A stretch of DNA of 64,000 nt from Lampris incognitus (Eukaryota; Chordata; Actinopteri; Lampriformes; Lampridae): assembly GCF_029633865.1 (NCBI RefSeq), contig NC_079211.1, positions 9,792,109 to 9,856,108 on the forward strand, in the 5' to 3' direction. Position 1 is the first letter of the stretch, and each line of letters begins with the position of its first letter. Below the pieces are notes generated by a model. It had not been told where the DNA came from. It saw nothing but the letters and a program-made list of their open reading frames with translations, and did no database searches. Both the position numbers and the translations under genes were made by a program. Positions 1-11,228 of this stretch are shown here, one piece after another.

Positions 1-1537
1 TAACTTAGAGGCCTGCTTGGCTACTGTGAAAAACTGGGTGTCACTTAACTTTCTGCTTTTAAATTCAGATAAAACCGGGATGCTGGTCATTGACCCTGCT
101 AGACACAGACACCAATTTGATCAAGTAACGATAACAATTGACAACTCTGTGGTTTCACAAAGTGTGGCAGCCAAAACTCTTGGTGTTACGTTTGATCCCA
201 GCCTTTCCTTTGATAAGCACATTAAAGAAATCACCAAGACTGCCTTTTTTCACTTACGTAACATAGCTAAAATTCGGTCTTTTCTCTCCATGGCTGACGC
301 AGAGACTAATACATGCACTTGTTTCATCCAGACTTGATCACTGTAATGTTCTGTTCTGTTCTCAGGTCTGCCACATTCTAGTACTAAAGGTCTTCAGATG
401 GTTCAGAATGCTGCTGCTAGAATCCTAACTAAAACTAGGAAATTTGACCATATTACACCAATTCTTGCCTCTCTTCATTGGCTTCCTATCCATGTTAGAT
501 CAAAATACAAGGTGCTTCTGCTGACTTATAAAAACCAAAATGGGCTTGCCCCATCTTACCTGTTTGATCTCCTTAAACCTTACATGCCATCTCGAGCTCT
601 TCGTTCTCAAAATACAGGGCTCCTGTGTGTACCCAAAGTTAAAAAGAAGTCAGCTGGTGGCGGCAGGGCCTTTTCCTATCGGGCTCCATTGTTGTGGGAT
701 AACCTGCCTGCTGCCATCAGACAATCAGAGTCTGTTGAGTCCTTTAAATCCAAACTTAAAACTCATCTTTTTGCCTTAGCTTACAATTAGTTGCCTTTAA
801 GTTGGGTGCTTCACAACCTGTACTGGATGGCGGGCTGGTTTTCTGTCTCAATGAATTTACCAACCACTGTTCTGCCGACGAGATTATCGAGTATAGACTA
901 CAGAGTATAGATTACAGACTAGTTGATGACTTAATTGATTATGACTAATGACTATTGCAAACTGTTCTCTTCTCTAACATGTCTTTTCTCTGTCTCTGAA
1001 TTATGTATTCTCCTTTCTCTTTTTCTGTGTTTGAATGGTGTCATGTGAGTCTCTCTTGCATGCACGTGCAGTCGGTTCTCATCCCAGGTCTCCGTGGTGA
1101 TGGTGGTCGCCATTTGGATGCTGCCTGCCCTTCCACTCCTCACATAAGTTTTTCTTTTATTATATGATGATGCTGGTCGCGTGGCTTGGGTCCCGGACTG
1201 CTCCGTTGGCATGTGGACACTGCTTGGCATCCTGTGCATCATGTTCTTCATAAATTTTATGTCCATTATAATTCTGTTATCCTCTTTCAATGTTGTGTTG
1301 TGTAAATTGCGTGAACACAACATCCATTGCACGCTGTCCGTCTTGGGAGAGAGATCCCTCCTCTGTTGCTCTCCCTGGGGTTTCTTCCTATTTTTTCTCC
1401 CTGTTAAAGGGTTTTATTAAGGAGTTGTTCCTTATCCGATGAGAGGGTCTAAGGACAGGATGTTGTGTTGCTGTTAAGCCCACTGAGGCACACTTGTAAT
1501 TTGTGATATTGGGCTATACAAATAACATTGATTTGAT
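1..1537 (+). mobile_element. L2/CR1-like LINE, 5'-truncated (RT C-terminus and 3' UTR)
   Basis: The reading frames at 17-337 and 398-790 encode the C-terminal part of a non-LTR reverse transcriptase polyprotein. The first carries NSDKTGMLVI and a LGVTFDPSLSF stretch; the second carries QNAAARIL, HWLPI and NGLAPSYL, blocks typical of fish L2/CR1-type (Maui-like) elements. The two blocks are in different frames separated by a stop, so the copy is dead. About 740 bases of 3' UTR follow, ending in TTGGGCTATACAAATAACA and a TTGATTTGAT tail. A second copy of this tail lies at 24424-24538. The 5' end is outside the window. Family assignment is from memory of the protein blocks. Confidence 0.8.
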
Positions 1538-1866
1538 TCTGAATGTGATACATGTGTTTATTTGTTGACAATCTGAATGTGATACATGTGTTCATTTGTT
1601 GACATTCTGAATGTGATACATGTGTTTATTTGTTGACATTCTGAATGTGATACATGTGTTTATTTGTTGACATTCTGAATGTGATACATGTGTTTATTTG
1701 TTGACATTCTGAATGTGATACATGTGTTTATTTGTTGACATTCTGAATGTGATACATGTGTTTATTTGTTGACATTCTGAATGTGATACATGTGTAAATT
1801 TGTTGACAATCTGAATGTGATACATGTGTTTATTTGTTGACATTCTGAATGTGATACGTGTGTTTC
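1538..1866. repeat. 34-bp minisatellite, about 9.7 copies
   Basis: TCTGAATGTGATACATGTG recurs every 34 bases, at 1538, 1572, 1606, 1640, 1674, 1708, 1742, 1776, 1810 and 1844, with a TTTATTTGTTGACA spacer. Copies differ by only a few substitutions. The array starts exactly where the LINE tail ends, so it probably grew from the LINE 3' terminus. Confidence 0.95.
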
Positions 1867-2022
1867 TGGGAGATCTGACAAAAGAGACAACAGTTTTTTA
1901 CTTTAAAGGATTTTTACCAACACAATCCTGACACCGTTGTTTTTGTTTCATGACTACCGTAATTTGTATATTTGTGGTAACATTTTGGTCTTAAATACAC
2001 CGGCATCAAAAAGCATAAAAAT

Positions 2023-2430
2023 GCGTCCGGGTGGCGTGGCGGTCTATTCCATTGCCTACCAACACGGGGATCTCCGGTTCAAGTCCCCATGTTACCTCCT
2101 GCTTGGTCGGGCATCCCTACAGACACAACTGGCCGGATGTGGGTATGTGGCGTGGTAGTTGCCCTAGCGCCTCCTATGGTTGGTTGGGGCGCCTGTTCAG
2201 GGGGCAGGTGGAACTGGGGGAAACAGTTTGATCCTCCCATGTGCTACGCCCCCTGGTGAAACTCCTCACTGTCAGGGGAAAAGAAGCGGCTGGCGACTCC
2301 ACATGTATCGGAGGAGGCATGTGGTAGCCTGCAGCCCTCCCCGGATCGGCAGAGAGGGTGGAGCAGTGACCGGGACGGCTTGGAAGAGTGGAGTAATTGG
2401 CCAAGTGCAATTCGGAGAAGGGGGGGTGGG
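2023..2430 (+). mobile_element. tRNA-derived SINE, family A, copy A1
   Basis: Full-length copy with a tRNA-like head (GCGTCCGGGTGGCGTGGCGG, then a B-box-like GGTTCAAGTCCC), a shared body and a G-rich tail. It is flanked by a perfect 10-bp target-site duplication, GCATAAAAAT, at 2013-2022 and 2431-2440. Family A has eleven copies in this window. Confidence 0.9.
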
Positions 2431-2679
2431 GCATAAAAATTGATGTTTGTTTGGTTGTAAATGTTCAGGATTGTGGCTTTACAGGACTGCAGGGAACTGG
2501 ACTGAAAAGACACCAGGTCCAGTAGGTTGTAAAGGGGTGGAGACAACACGTTTAGCTTATTATGCATTGTTACTTTACACTTTGCTGTTGGTTAAGCTAA
2601 AGCTCATCCAGCTGTTAACCTTAGACCTCAACTCCAGAGTTCAGCACCTCCTCTTCCTTTTCCTCCTCTCCCATCAGAA

Positions 2680-2833
2680 CTACATCTCGTCCTCCGACAG
2701 GCCCAGAGAGGAGAGGGCCAGCCGGTTGAGGTCCAGGCCAAGGTAGAGGCGGCTCAGAGAACAGAGGATGCCCAGGCCGGAGAACCCGACCAGAGTCCAG
2801 AGGACCTGAGCAGAGAAGTACATGGGGCCGAGA
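2680..2833 (-). CDS. LTC4S: LTC4S coding exon 5 with stop
   Basis: 154 bp, acceptor CCAG|TCTCGG. Completes Arg104 and encodes [12 protein letters not shown], the fourth helix and a polar tail ending LSEDEM, then TAG at 2680-2682. The tail is slightly longer than in human. No AATAAA lies close downstream on this strand, so the polyadenylation site is unresolved. Confidence 0.93.
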
Positions 2834-5832
2834 CTGGAGGAGGAGGAGACAGACAGACAGACAGAGGATGAAAGACAGGGTCAGGAATCAGGACCACTTT
2901 ATTTGTCGAAACGAAGTATAATTTCCCCCAGCCCACAGCAGTGCAACACAACGACAAAAACACATATCCAAAACCTGCAAGAACTACAAGAACGCATATA
3001 TCCAAACCAACACATACATCCAAATGAAACAAAAATCCCTGTCCAAGGGAACGAACGCCAGCCAGGATGACTGCCAGAACTGCCGGTCTGCATGGGCTAG
3101 CAGTTAGCTTAGCCTGCCCCGCTTCCGCGTCCTGTCAGACCGCCCTCAGTGTTACCTCCTCGGGCACAGCTCCAGACAGGGCCGTGGTCCCTGGGCCCAC
3201 AGGACGCAACAGACCAAGCTCTCCCAGCCATCAAATGAAGACAAAACTTAAACGCAGACGTGGACAAAGACACTGCATGGACGGTACTGGGTGAGGCCGC
3301 TACAAACGTGAATTCGCACCGCCATCTTCCCACACCAGAAGTGGAATGATCCAGGTTATGGTGATGCAAAGATTGAGAGACTGTTGATATTTAAAAAAAG
3401 AAAAAGAAAAGAAAAAAGAGAGAGACAAAGACAGAGATGGAGAGGGACATGCAGAAACACAGACAGACAAACAGACGGATTCATACCGACTCTGTGATGA
3501 CTGACAGTACCCTCTGAAGTAGAGGTAGCGTCCATATAAATACAGAAGGCCACAGAATGAGGACAGGCCTGGTGAAAGAACCGAGATTCAGTCCATTTAG
3601 AAAATAGTGACTCAGCATTCGAAAACAAACTCTCTGTTAAAGCAAAGTTCTGCTGCTGTTCATGATGACTCGTGTTTGCAGATCCAGTACCTTGGCTGAA
3701 GAAGAGGCCGGCTAGCCACAGCACGGTGATGAAGAGGGGGAAGTACTCGGAACAGTTTGCTCTGAACACAACAGCAGAAAAATACATAGTACGATAGTTC
3801 ACATTTGATAACTTGATAACTGTTTTCATAAAGAAATTCAGAAATAAGCAATGACTAAGATTTTGAAAAACATACATACATCAGGTGTGTCCAAACGTCT
3901 GACTAGTACTGTATGTGTATACAGTGTGGGTAGCATAGTGGTCTATTCCGTTGCCTACCAACACGGGGCTCGCCAATTCAAATCCCTGTCTTACCTCCGG
4001 CTTGGTCAGGCGTCCCTACAGACACAATTGTCCGTGTCTGTGGGTGGGAAGCCAGATGTGGGCATGTGTCCTGGTCACTGCACTAGCACCTCCTCTGGTC
4101 AGTCGGGGCGCCTGTTCAGGGGGAAGGGGAACTGGAGGGAATAGCGTGATCCTCCCACCCGCTCCTCCCACCAGATGCAGCAGACCAGGCTCCCCCCAGC
4201 CGATCAAATGCCAGCTCTCCCAGCCAGACACCTTCGACACACCTCTCCATGCTCCACACGACGACAACAAAATCACAGTCAACGCCGGGCAAGACCGCCG
4301 CCAGACCGCCCTCGGTGTTGTCAGAATTGCTGGTCTGCATCGGCTAGCAATTAGCTTAGCCTGCCCCGCTTCCACGTCCTGTCAGACTGCCCTCTGTGTT
4401 TCCTCTTCAGGCGCAGCTCCAGGCAGGCTGGTGGTCTCTGGGCCCACAGGACGCAGCAGACCAAGCTCTCCCGTTAGATCCAGCGCCAGCTCTCCCAGCC
4501 ATCAAACTTAGATGCAGATGCGGACAAAGACACTGCATGGACGGTACTGGGTGAGGCCGCCGCAAACGTGAATTTTTGCCGCCATCTTCCCACAACGGAA
4601 GCAGAAAATATTATATACACAGTATAGAAAAGTACACGACCCTAGTGGTTGAAGATGAATGAATGAATAGAAAAGCACACTACACAACAAAACACAACAA
4701 TATAAGGTGCATATGTGTGCATCTTAATGATGTTTTGGGCTTTCCTTTTGCAGCGAGTGGTGTAAATATTATGAAGTTGTGGTAGTTCCATACCAATGAT
4801 TGTTGCTGCTGACTTTACAGTCCTTTGAAGCAGTCTGCAGTCCTGAGCTGTCAGGTTGCCAAACCACACTGTGATACAGCCTGTCAACACACTCTCCATG
4901 GTACTGCCATAAAAGTTCTCAAGAGTTTTGGGTTGAGTACCCCGTTGTCATGCTGAAAGGTGAAATCCCTCTTCATCTTCGGATTTCTAGCAGATGCCTG
5001 AAGGTTTTGCGCCGATATCGACTGGTATTTGAAACTATTCATAATTCCCCCCCACCCTGACTAAAGCCCAGGCTACGGCTGAAGAAAAGCAGCCCCAGAG
5101 CCCGATGCTGCCTCCACCATGCTTCACCCTGGGTCTGGTGTTCTTCCGGTGTTCTTCTGGTGGTGTGCTGTGTTGTTTTTGAGCCAAACAGAACTTCTGG
5201 AATTACGGCCAAAAAGTCCAACCTTGGTCTCATCAGACAATAACACATATTTCCACATGGTTTTGGGAGACTGGGTGCATCTTTTTGCAAAATTTAGCCA
5301 GGCTTGGACGTTTTTTTACTTTTCCTGTGACAAGGCTTCCATCTTGCCATCCTACCCCATAGCCCAGACATATGAAGAATACAGGAGATTGGTGCCACAT
5401 GTCATTATGTGGATTGACAAGACCATACCGGCTCGGTTGAGGCTCACCACCGGATCGGTCGAGGCCCGAGTTAACAACCACCGCCTTTGGTGCTGTGCCC
5501 TCGCAGGGTACCGATGGAAACTATAAAATCCACCGTGGCGACGCCAGGAACAGGGAACAAGCTGAAAGAAGAAGTTGTCACATGTAGGGAACGACCAGGA
5601 CTTGCCAGAAATCCTCTTGGCAGCGTCCCTGACCAGTTTTCTCCTCATCTTCTCATCAGTTTTGGAGGGAGGTCCTGTTGCTGGTGATGTCCCAGTTGTG
5701 CCAGATTTTCTCCACTTGTTTATGGTTGTCTTCACTGTGTTCCATGGTATATCTAGTGCCTTGGAAATTATTTTGTACCCCTCTCCTTTCAACAACGAGA
5801 ACATATATTTTCATTCTCACACACACATACAC

Positions 5833-5918
<86 letters not shown>

Positions 5919-8753
5919 GTGTGAGGTAAAATATATGAATATGAGAATAAAAATGTGTGGGTGTAAGAATGAAAATTAATTAATTTGAGAGTGAAAATAT
6001 ATGTGAGTATAAGGAGAATGTATTATGATGTGAGAGGGCAGGAATATATTATGACTTGTATGGCCCCCCGTATTATCCAAATATCCATCCATCCATCCAT
6101 TATCCAAACCGCTTATCCTGCTCTCAGGGTCGCGGGGATGCTGGAGCCTATCCCAGCAGTCATTGGGCAGCAGGCGGGGAGACACCCTGGACAGGCTGCC
6201 AGGCTATCATAGGGCCCACCCCACCCACCCCACCCCACCCCACCCCACACACACACACACACACACACATTCACACCTTTTAGCATGGCCGAGTCAACTG
6301 ACCTACATGTCTTTGGACTGTGGGAGGAAACCCACACAGACACGGGGAAAACATGCAAACTCCACACAGAGGACGACCCGGGACAGCCCCTAAGGTTGGA
6401 CAACCCCGGGACTCGAACCCAGGACCTTCTTGCTGTGAAGTGACCACGCTAACCACTGCACCACCATGTAAAAACATGCTAATCATTTTGTTATTTTGAA
6501 TAAGGAGAGTGATTTACGAGGTTTGATTTGAAAGAAGGGTTCAACCATAGTGGAAGATCAAATCTAAACCATCTTTTTCTATTAACAGGGCGGCACAGTG
6601 GCCCAGTGGTTACTGTTGTCGCCTCAGAGCAAGAAGGTCCGGGGTTCGAACCCGGGGTTGTCCAAACTTGGGGGTCGTCCTCTGCGTGGGGTTTGCACGT
6701 TCTCCCCGTGTCCGTGGCGGGGTTCCTCCGGGTGCTCCGGTTTCCTCCCACAGTCCAAAGACATGCATGTTAAGGTTAATACCCCTGTCTGTGCCCCTGA
6801 GCAAGGCAATGGAAAGAAGAACTGGAGTTGGTCCCCGGATGCTGCAGCTGCCCCCTGCTCCTAGCTGCACAGATCACAGCTAGGATGGGTTAATCTGCAG
6901 TCACTGAATTTCCCCAAGGGGATTAATGAAGGAAACTTAATTAATTCATAATTTTTTGAGCACTGGTTTGGTTTCTTCATTCACACATATAACAAAATTA
7001 TAAAAAATACAATATATAATTTGAAAAGGAACGTGAAGGAGAGTTGCCTATAAAAAAACAACCCAGGGGCTTGGAAAGCAGCATTCTCCAGGCAGCGTAC
7101 TGCAGGAAACAATTGCAGCAATGTGGTGCGCACAATTTGTGTGTCTCTATCAATAATTCCAGACATAGCACGAGACGGAGACACAGTTCAGCACAGCGCC
7201 CGACAACAATGCATCCCATCAACCCCCATGTTGCTGCAGTACAATGAATCAGTCATAGTCACAAGACACACACACATACACACACATCAAGAACACTCAT
7301 TCATGATACATGCAAGTATACACAACACTATCGTTAACAGGCTAAAAACATACACTCGTGTGATATCGCTTAGAGTTTTCATAAGACAAGACAGATAAAG
7401 GAGGAAATAAACACAAATGGTCTGGCGGCCTGTCCAGGGTGTCTCCCCGCCTGCCGCCCAGTGACTGCTGGGATAGGCTCCAGCATCCTGCGACCCCGAT
7501 TGGGATAACTGGCTTGGATAATGGATGGATATGTATATATATATATATATATATATTGGGCGGCAGGCGGGCCGCCAGAGGAGGCACTAGTGCAGTGACC
7601 AGGACACATACCCACATCCGGCTTCCCACCCGCAGACACAGCCAATTGTGTGTGTAGGGACGGCCGACCAAGCCGGAGATAACAGGGGGGATTCGAACCG
7701 CTGACCCCCATGTTGGTAGGCAACGGAACAGCCTGCCACGCCACCCGGACGCCCGAGATCACACACAAAACCGACAGTAATGGGTGCTTCTGTGTCAGTC
7801 GCCTCCCCGGCCCCTGAACAAAAGACGCTGGATGAACCTGAGTTTTGCAAATTCATTTTCCTTCATAGTGAAGCTCTTCTACCAGCTTGTTCCATCATAT
7901 CTGCTTGTTAGACAGAACAATGCTGCTTCAGACTACAGGAGCCATATACCTGCCTTATTTTTAAACTACTGTGAAGATGTCAACGTTGTGTAACATGTCG
8001 TCTTGCCGGAGAGAGTTCAAGTTGACTGACACCATCGACACAAACAACAACCCGGACACTGGTTTGCATGATTGTGAGGTTCGTGAACTGAGCTATTGTC
8101 TTCAATATGGTAATGATGATGCTGAAGTATGAAGACGACATTTGTTTGCATGCAAATCTTCACAGTGCAGCTTTTCCAAGTCGGTCAGTGTAATGTTAAC
8201 AAGTACAATATGCTTTTATCAGCCTGGACGGACAGAGAAGCAGGACTGCATGCAGAGACTTACTGAGCTCTGTAGACTCTCTCAAACTCTGCAGGTCCGG
8301 AGGTGGAGGGTGGCGCCACGGAGAACTTTCTCCTCGCAGAGATCACTTGGAGCGAGAAGTAGGCTGGAGTGCATATACACCAACACACATAAATGTATAC
8401 ACACATACTTATATGAATACACTTGTGCACACAAACGCATGCAACGCACCGATGCATTTCTCAAACTAAAGGCAAAGTGCAGCTATCAATAATCAGCGAC
8501 TCCTCACTTTTGTCCGTAGCATATCATTGCAGATCTATAGCACGTCTACCCCACTCTCTCTCTCTCTCACACAAACACACACATGCACACAAAAGACATC
8601 TGCCACCTCCATAAAAGTTCTATTACTGCAGGTATACAACAGATCTCTAGCACATCTGATCAGAAGCCCCCCCCCCACACACACACACCCCTCACCTTGC
8701 TCCAGAACCCCGAGGAGAGAGACCGCCGCCAAGCAAACGGAGTGCTCCAGCAT
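2680..8753 (-). CDS. LTC4S: Leukotriene C4 synthase (5 coding exons)
   Basis: Joins glutathione to leukotriene A4 to make leukotriene C4 in the nuclear envelope and ER membrane; it belongs to the MAPEG family of four-helix membrane proteins that work as trimers. Coding exons are 8753-8696, 8363-8264, 3761-3691, 3568-3487 and 2833-2680 (58, 100, 71, 82 and 154 bp). All introns are GT-AG and the joined frame gives 154 residues, against 150 in human. The first four exon lengths equal those I recall for human LTC4S. Conserved blocks are [44 protein letters not shown] and YFRGY. Arg30, Arg51, Asn55, Glu58, Tyr59, Tyr93, Tyr97 and the catalytic Arg104 are all present; the Arg104 codon is split by the last intron. 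It lies downstream of MAML1 on the same strand, as in human. Intron 2 is swollen to 4.5 kb by transposons. Confidence 0.95.
2877..3346 (-). mobile_element. LINE 3' end fragment in LTC4S intron 4
   Basis: On the minus strand this ends in a LINE-like tail, ACAAATAAAGTGGTCCTGAT. Its upstream part (3066-3346) is about 280 bp that recurs, with similar order, at 4318-4608. It fills most of LTC4S intron 4. The family is not recognised. Confidence 0.6.
3487..3568 (-). CDS. LTC4S: LTC4S coding exon 4
   Basis: 82 bp, acceptor ACCAG|GCCTG, donor GTCG|GTATGA. Encodes the third helix with [13 protein letters not shown], and ends inside the Arg104 codon. Only 122 bp of intron separates it from exon 3. Confidence 0.95.
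3691..3761 (-). CDS. LTC4S: LTC4S coding exon 3
   Basis: 71 bp, acceptor TTCAG|AGCAAAC, donor CAAG|GTACTG. Encodes the MAPEG signature region NCSEYFPLF and the second membrane helix, ending GLFFSQ. Confidence 0.95.
3918..4155 (+). mobile_element. SINE family A, copy A2, 3'-truncated
   Basis: Head and first part of the body match family A (GGTAGCATAGTGGTCTATTC, then CGGCTTGGTCAGGCGTCCC). It breaks off after GGGAATAGCGTGATCC and runs into unrelated sequence. It is the only family A copy antisense to its host gene (LTC4S intron 2). Confidence 0.8.
4318..4608 (-). repeat. Dispersed repeat, second copy of 3066-3346
   Basis: Shares long blocks with 3066-3346, including TTAGCTTAGCCTGCCCCGCT, GGGCCCACAGGACGCA and CACTGCATGGACGGTACTGG. 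It is probably part of the same LINE family. It directly abuts the LINE fragment at 4609-4921. Confidence 0.7.
4609..4921 (-). mobile_element. Rex1/jockey-like LINE C-terminal fragment
   Basis: Minus-strand translation gives [19 protein letters not shown], then [20 protein letters not shown], the C-terminus of a Rex1-like LINE ORF. It is the same family as the copy at 44938-46187 and lacks the SINE that interrupts that copy. Confidence 0.75.
4922..5805 (-). mobile_element. Tc1/mariner transposon remnant, interrupted
   Basis: The minus strand encodes pieces of a Tc1-like transposase in family order: [17 protein letters not shown] and [20 protein letters not shown] (helix-turn-helix region) near 5800-5580, then [14 protein letters not shown] and [16 protein letters not shown] (catalytic core) near 5260-5050. 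Frames are broken. About 145 bases around 5425-5572, whose plus strand carries CCACCGTGGCGACGCC, are foreign and interrupt the coding region. Confidence 0.8.
5818..5925. repeat. (CA)n microsatellite
   Basis: About 100 bases of almost pure CA repeat with short ACAT variants at the left end, in LTC4S intron 2. Confidence 0.98.
6081..6468 (-). mobile_element. tRNA-derived SINE, family B, copy B1
   Basis: On the minus strand the head (CATGGTGGTGCAGTGGTTAG, then GGGTTCGAGTCCC) leads to a body with CCTCCCACAGTCCAAAGACA. The 3' end is CTGGGATAGGCTCCAGCATC followed by GGATGGATGGAT. A CA-rich stretch lies inside at 6242-6271. This is a common fish SINE type; six copies or fragments are in the window. 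Confidence 0.88.
6588..6945 (+). mobile_element. SINE family B head with a different tail, copy B2
   Basis: The head GGGCGGCACAGTGGCCCAGT, a B box GGGTTCGAACCCG and the CCACAGTCCAAAGACATGC block match family B. After that it continues with CCTGAGCAAGGCAATG and ends CTGAATTTCCCCAAGGGGAT, a LINE-like tail, instead of the GGATGG end. Confidence 0.85.
7421..7530 (+). mobile_element. SINE family B 3' fragment, copy B3
   Basis: Only the 3' part is present: GGCGGCCTGTCCAGGGTGTC through CTGGGATAGGCTCCAGCATC to GGATAATGGATGGAT. It is followed by a (TA)n run at 7533-7556. Confidence 0.85.
7570..7755 (-). mobile_element. SINE family A 5' fragment, copy A6
   Basis: Contains the tRNA-like head and first half of the body on the minus strand, ending at the internal GCACTAGTGCC region. 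Together with 7421-7556 it makes a compound repeat in LTC4S intron 2. Confidence 0.82.
8264..8363 (-). CDS. LTC4S: LTC4S coding exon 2
   Basis: 100 bp, acceptor CCAG|CCTAC, donor CTCA|GTAAGT. Encodes [14 protein letters not shown] and the EFERVYRAQ loop with Arg30 and Arg51, which the family uses for glutathione binding. Confidence 0.95.
8696..8753 (-). CDS. LTC4S: LTC4S coding exon 1
   Basis: Codes residues 1-19 plus one base: start [10 protein letters not shown], end LLGVLEQ, first transmembrane helix. An upstream in-frame ATG ([11 protein letters not shown]) exists, but the second ATG gives the 58-bp exon expected for the family. Donor is CAAG|GTGAGG. Confidence 0.9.
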
Positions 8754-8759
8754 CTCTGT

Positions 8760-9520
8760 GTCAGGGTGGAGCATTTTTAAACACACACACACATGGGCAC
8801 ACCCACACCCACACACTACAGACCAGCATGTACGAGGTGTTCACAGGATAACTGACGTCACTATGACTTATAGGCAACAGAACGCCGCGGCTCTGGGAAA
8901 TTATTAATCAACGTCTCCGTAAAAGGTCAGGACGGAATACAACACGGACCCCGCTCCAAGTTTAAGTACGAGTCGTTTTGTTCCATCCCTCCTGCGATGT
9001 GGGTCGACCCATAAAAAGGGTTAATGAACATGAAAAACAGAAAACGGAGAGGGAGGAGTCAAATCGGCTGGAACGCTATTAATTTTCTCCTGATAAGACA
9101 GGTTAAAATGACAGGCTGAGACCTACACGAGACAACAGACAGCCTTGCCGTTAACCGTTGAAGCAGGCCAGCATGTGTCAGACTGCCAGACGTGTCGCGT
9201 ATGCAGAGACTGGTTAGAACGAGCTACGGGCTCTTCGGGTGAGACATTCAATAGCTTTATATTTCAATTTCCAGTTTCTATGCAGTTTTATAATCCCGTA
9301 GCACCACCCCGCAACCCCCATTTAATCTCTTGTAGAGACTGGAAACTCAGACGCCCTCGCAGCACACAGGCCGCCGTGCCACTTTGTGCCCACATCTGGC
9401 ACATTTAGGCGGATGAAAGGCCGTGTGTTATGAATTACGGCCTACGCGGCCTTAAGAGAGGGTGTGTAGGCCGCAGTTCTCAGCTACACTCTCTCACACT
9501 ATTTAGCCCCGTGACGGCCC
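8760..9520 (-). promoter_or_regulatory. LTC4S upstream region, promoter not resolved
   Basis: These 760 bases upstream of the LTC4S start contain no coding exon or clear repeat. A minus-strand TATAAAA occurs at 9284-9290. I cannot tie it to a start site, so this is placement by position only. Confidence 0.25.
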
Positions 9521-9638
9521 GGCGGCCTGTCCAGGGTGTCTCCCCGCCTGCCGCCCAGTGACTGCTGGGATAGGCTCCAGCATCCCCGCGACCCTCAGTA
9601 AAGATAAGTGGTTTGGATAATGGATGGATGGATGGATG
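9521..9638 (+). mobile_element. SINE family B 3' fragment, copy B4
   Basis: Begins GGCGGCCTGTCCAGGGTGTC and ends in GGATGGATGGATGGATG. The 5' two thirds of the element are absent. Confidence 0.85.
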
Positions 9639-9639
9639 C

Positions 9640-10717
9640 TCATTTTCGTCGCAGCGAAGAGATCAGTAAAGAACAATTTAACTTCACTTGCTAAAAAAAA
9701 ACCAATTAGTCCGAAGTATTTCTATTCTGAGAAGTGTAATTTTGAAAGCAAACGATAAAAATGAAAACGTGACTAGATGACCAAACAAGCATTTTCACAC
9801 CGATCTGCTCCCACCACCTCAACGAGAGGCAGGACGGGATACAGGAACACATCACAGAGGACACGGCCAGTATAAAGTATAAAGACGTAGCCTTTGCAGA
9901 AGACGACATGCAGTCCAATTATAGTAAGAAAAATAATAAAAAGTGAATCTGTTTAAAGTTCCAAAGTCTACTTTTTTATGCTCGTAGTCCTCCGAGGAGG
10001 CCGAGCGTGGGGAGTTAGTCGGGTCAACATGTTAACTATGAATCAACTGTCAGCTTGGTGTTGTGTAGAACTGGATTAAGCGCACACACGCACACACGAC
10101 AGAGGCCGCACCAGTTTCTAGAGAACTATATTTACATAATACTCTTGTTTTACAGAGAACCATATCAAAAGTATAAAATACTTACAAAAACTCCATTGCC
10201 ATATATAAAAAATAACATCTATCTTCTCCAGGACATTAGGAAAGGCATACATACAAAAAAATAGATTTATAGACATTTACACAGATCCCCATTCACAACA
10301 GTCAGGCCCAAAAGAAACAAAAACAAAAACAAAACAACATAAAACATCTTCTAGTGGCTGGTAGCCAAAGCAGGGCCGTAGATTGGCAGCTAAGGAACAG
10401 GAGGGAAATATGAAACCAACCCCAAGCCATCTTATAATAATAATGCATTATTTATATATAAAAAAACATATTTGTAAAATACAAACGCATACGGTCCGGT
10501 TGATGTGACCAGCTCCTCAGAGAGTTCAGTAGACAGGAGGAGCTGCTCATCATTTAGACTAACAGAGGGCTGAGGGGTTTGGGGCCCTGCGTGGCCTCCT
10601 TACTGTTCCGCCGGCAGCCAGAGATGGAAGGAACAGGTAACCAGTGACAAACACAATTCATATAAACTTTATGAGGGCTACAGCTTCATCGCCACCACGC
10701 TGGCTGAGACTCGTGAT
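9640..10717. other. Intergenic, no gene recognised
   Basis: AT-rich with A-runs near 10190-10340. On the minus strand 10430-10480 reads like a 3' UTR, with TATATATAAATAATGCATT. It could be a far 3' end of MAML1, but no AATAAA supports that. No coding exon was found. Confidence 0.4.
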
Positions 10718-10729
10718 TAAAAGAAAAGT

Positions 10730-11156
10730 GGCGGGTGTCCGGGTGGCGTAGCGGTCTACTCCCTTGCCTACTGACACAGGGATCGTCGGTTCGAATCCCC
10801 GTGTTACCTCCGGCTTGGTCAGGCATCTCTACAGACGCAATCGGCCGTGTGTTCGGGAGGGAAGCCGGATGTGGGTGTGTGTCCTAGTCGCTGCACTAGC
10901 GCCTCCTCTGGTCGGTCGGGGCGCCAGTTCAGGGAGGAGGGGGAACGGGGGGGGATAGCGTGATCCTCCCGCGTGCTACGACCCCCCTGGTGAAACTCCT
11001 GTCAGGTGAAAAGAAGCGGCTGGCGACTCCACATGTACTGGAGGAGACATGTGGTAGTGTGCAGCCCTCCCCGGATCAGCAGAGGGGGTGGAGCAGCGAC
11101 CGGGATGGCTAAGAAAATAGGGTCATTGGTCAAGTACAATTGGGGGGGGGGGGGGG
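10730..11156 (+). mobile_element. SINE family A, copy A3, full length
   Basis: Complete copy from GGGTGTCCGGGTGGCGTAGC to a 17-base G run. A perfect 12-bp target-site duplication, TAAAAGAAAAGT, lies at 10718-10729 and 11157-11168. Confidence 0.92.
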
Positions 11157-11228
11157 TAAAAGAAAAGTAAAACGTGGAGGAAATCGTTTCTGATCCTTCA
11201 ACAACCACATAGTGTTGTTCAAAGAAGG

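Noticed and set aside
1538-1866. Regular direct repeats resembling a CRISPR array
   Set aside because: Units are contiguous 34-bp tandem copies without unique spacers, in a vertebrate genome.
10730-10810. tRNA-like A and B boxes
   Set aside because: They are the 5' head of SINE family A, repeated across the window and not folding as a complete tRNA with an acceptor stem.
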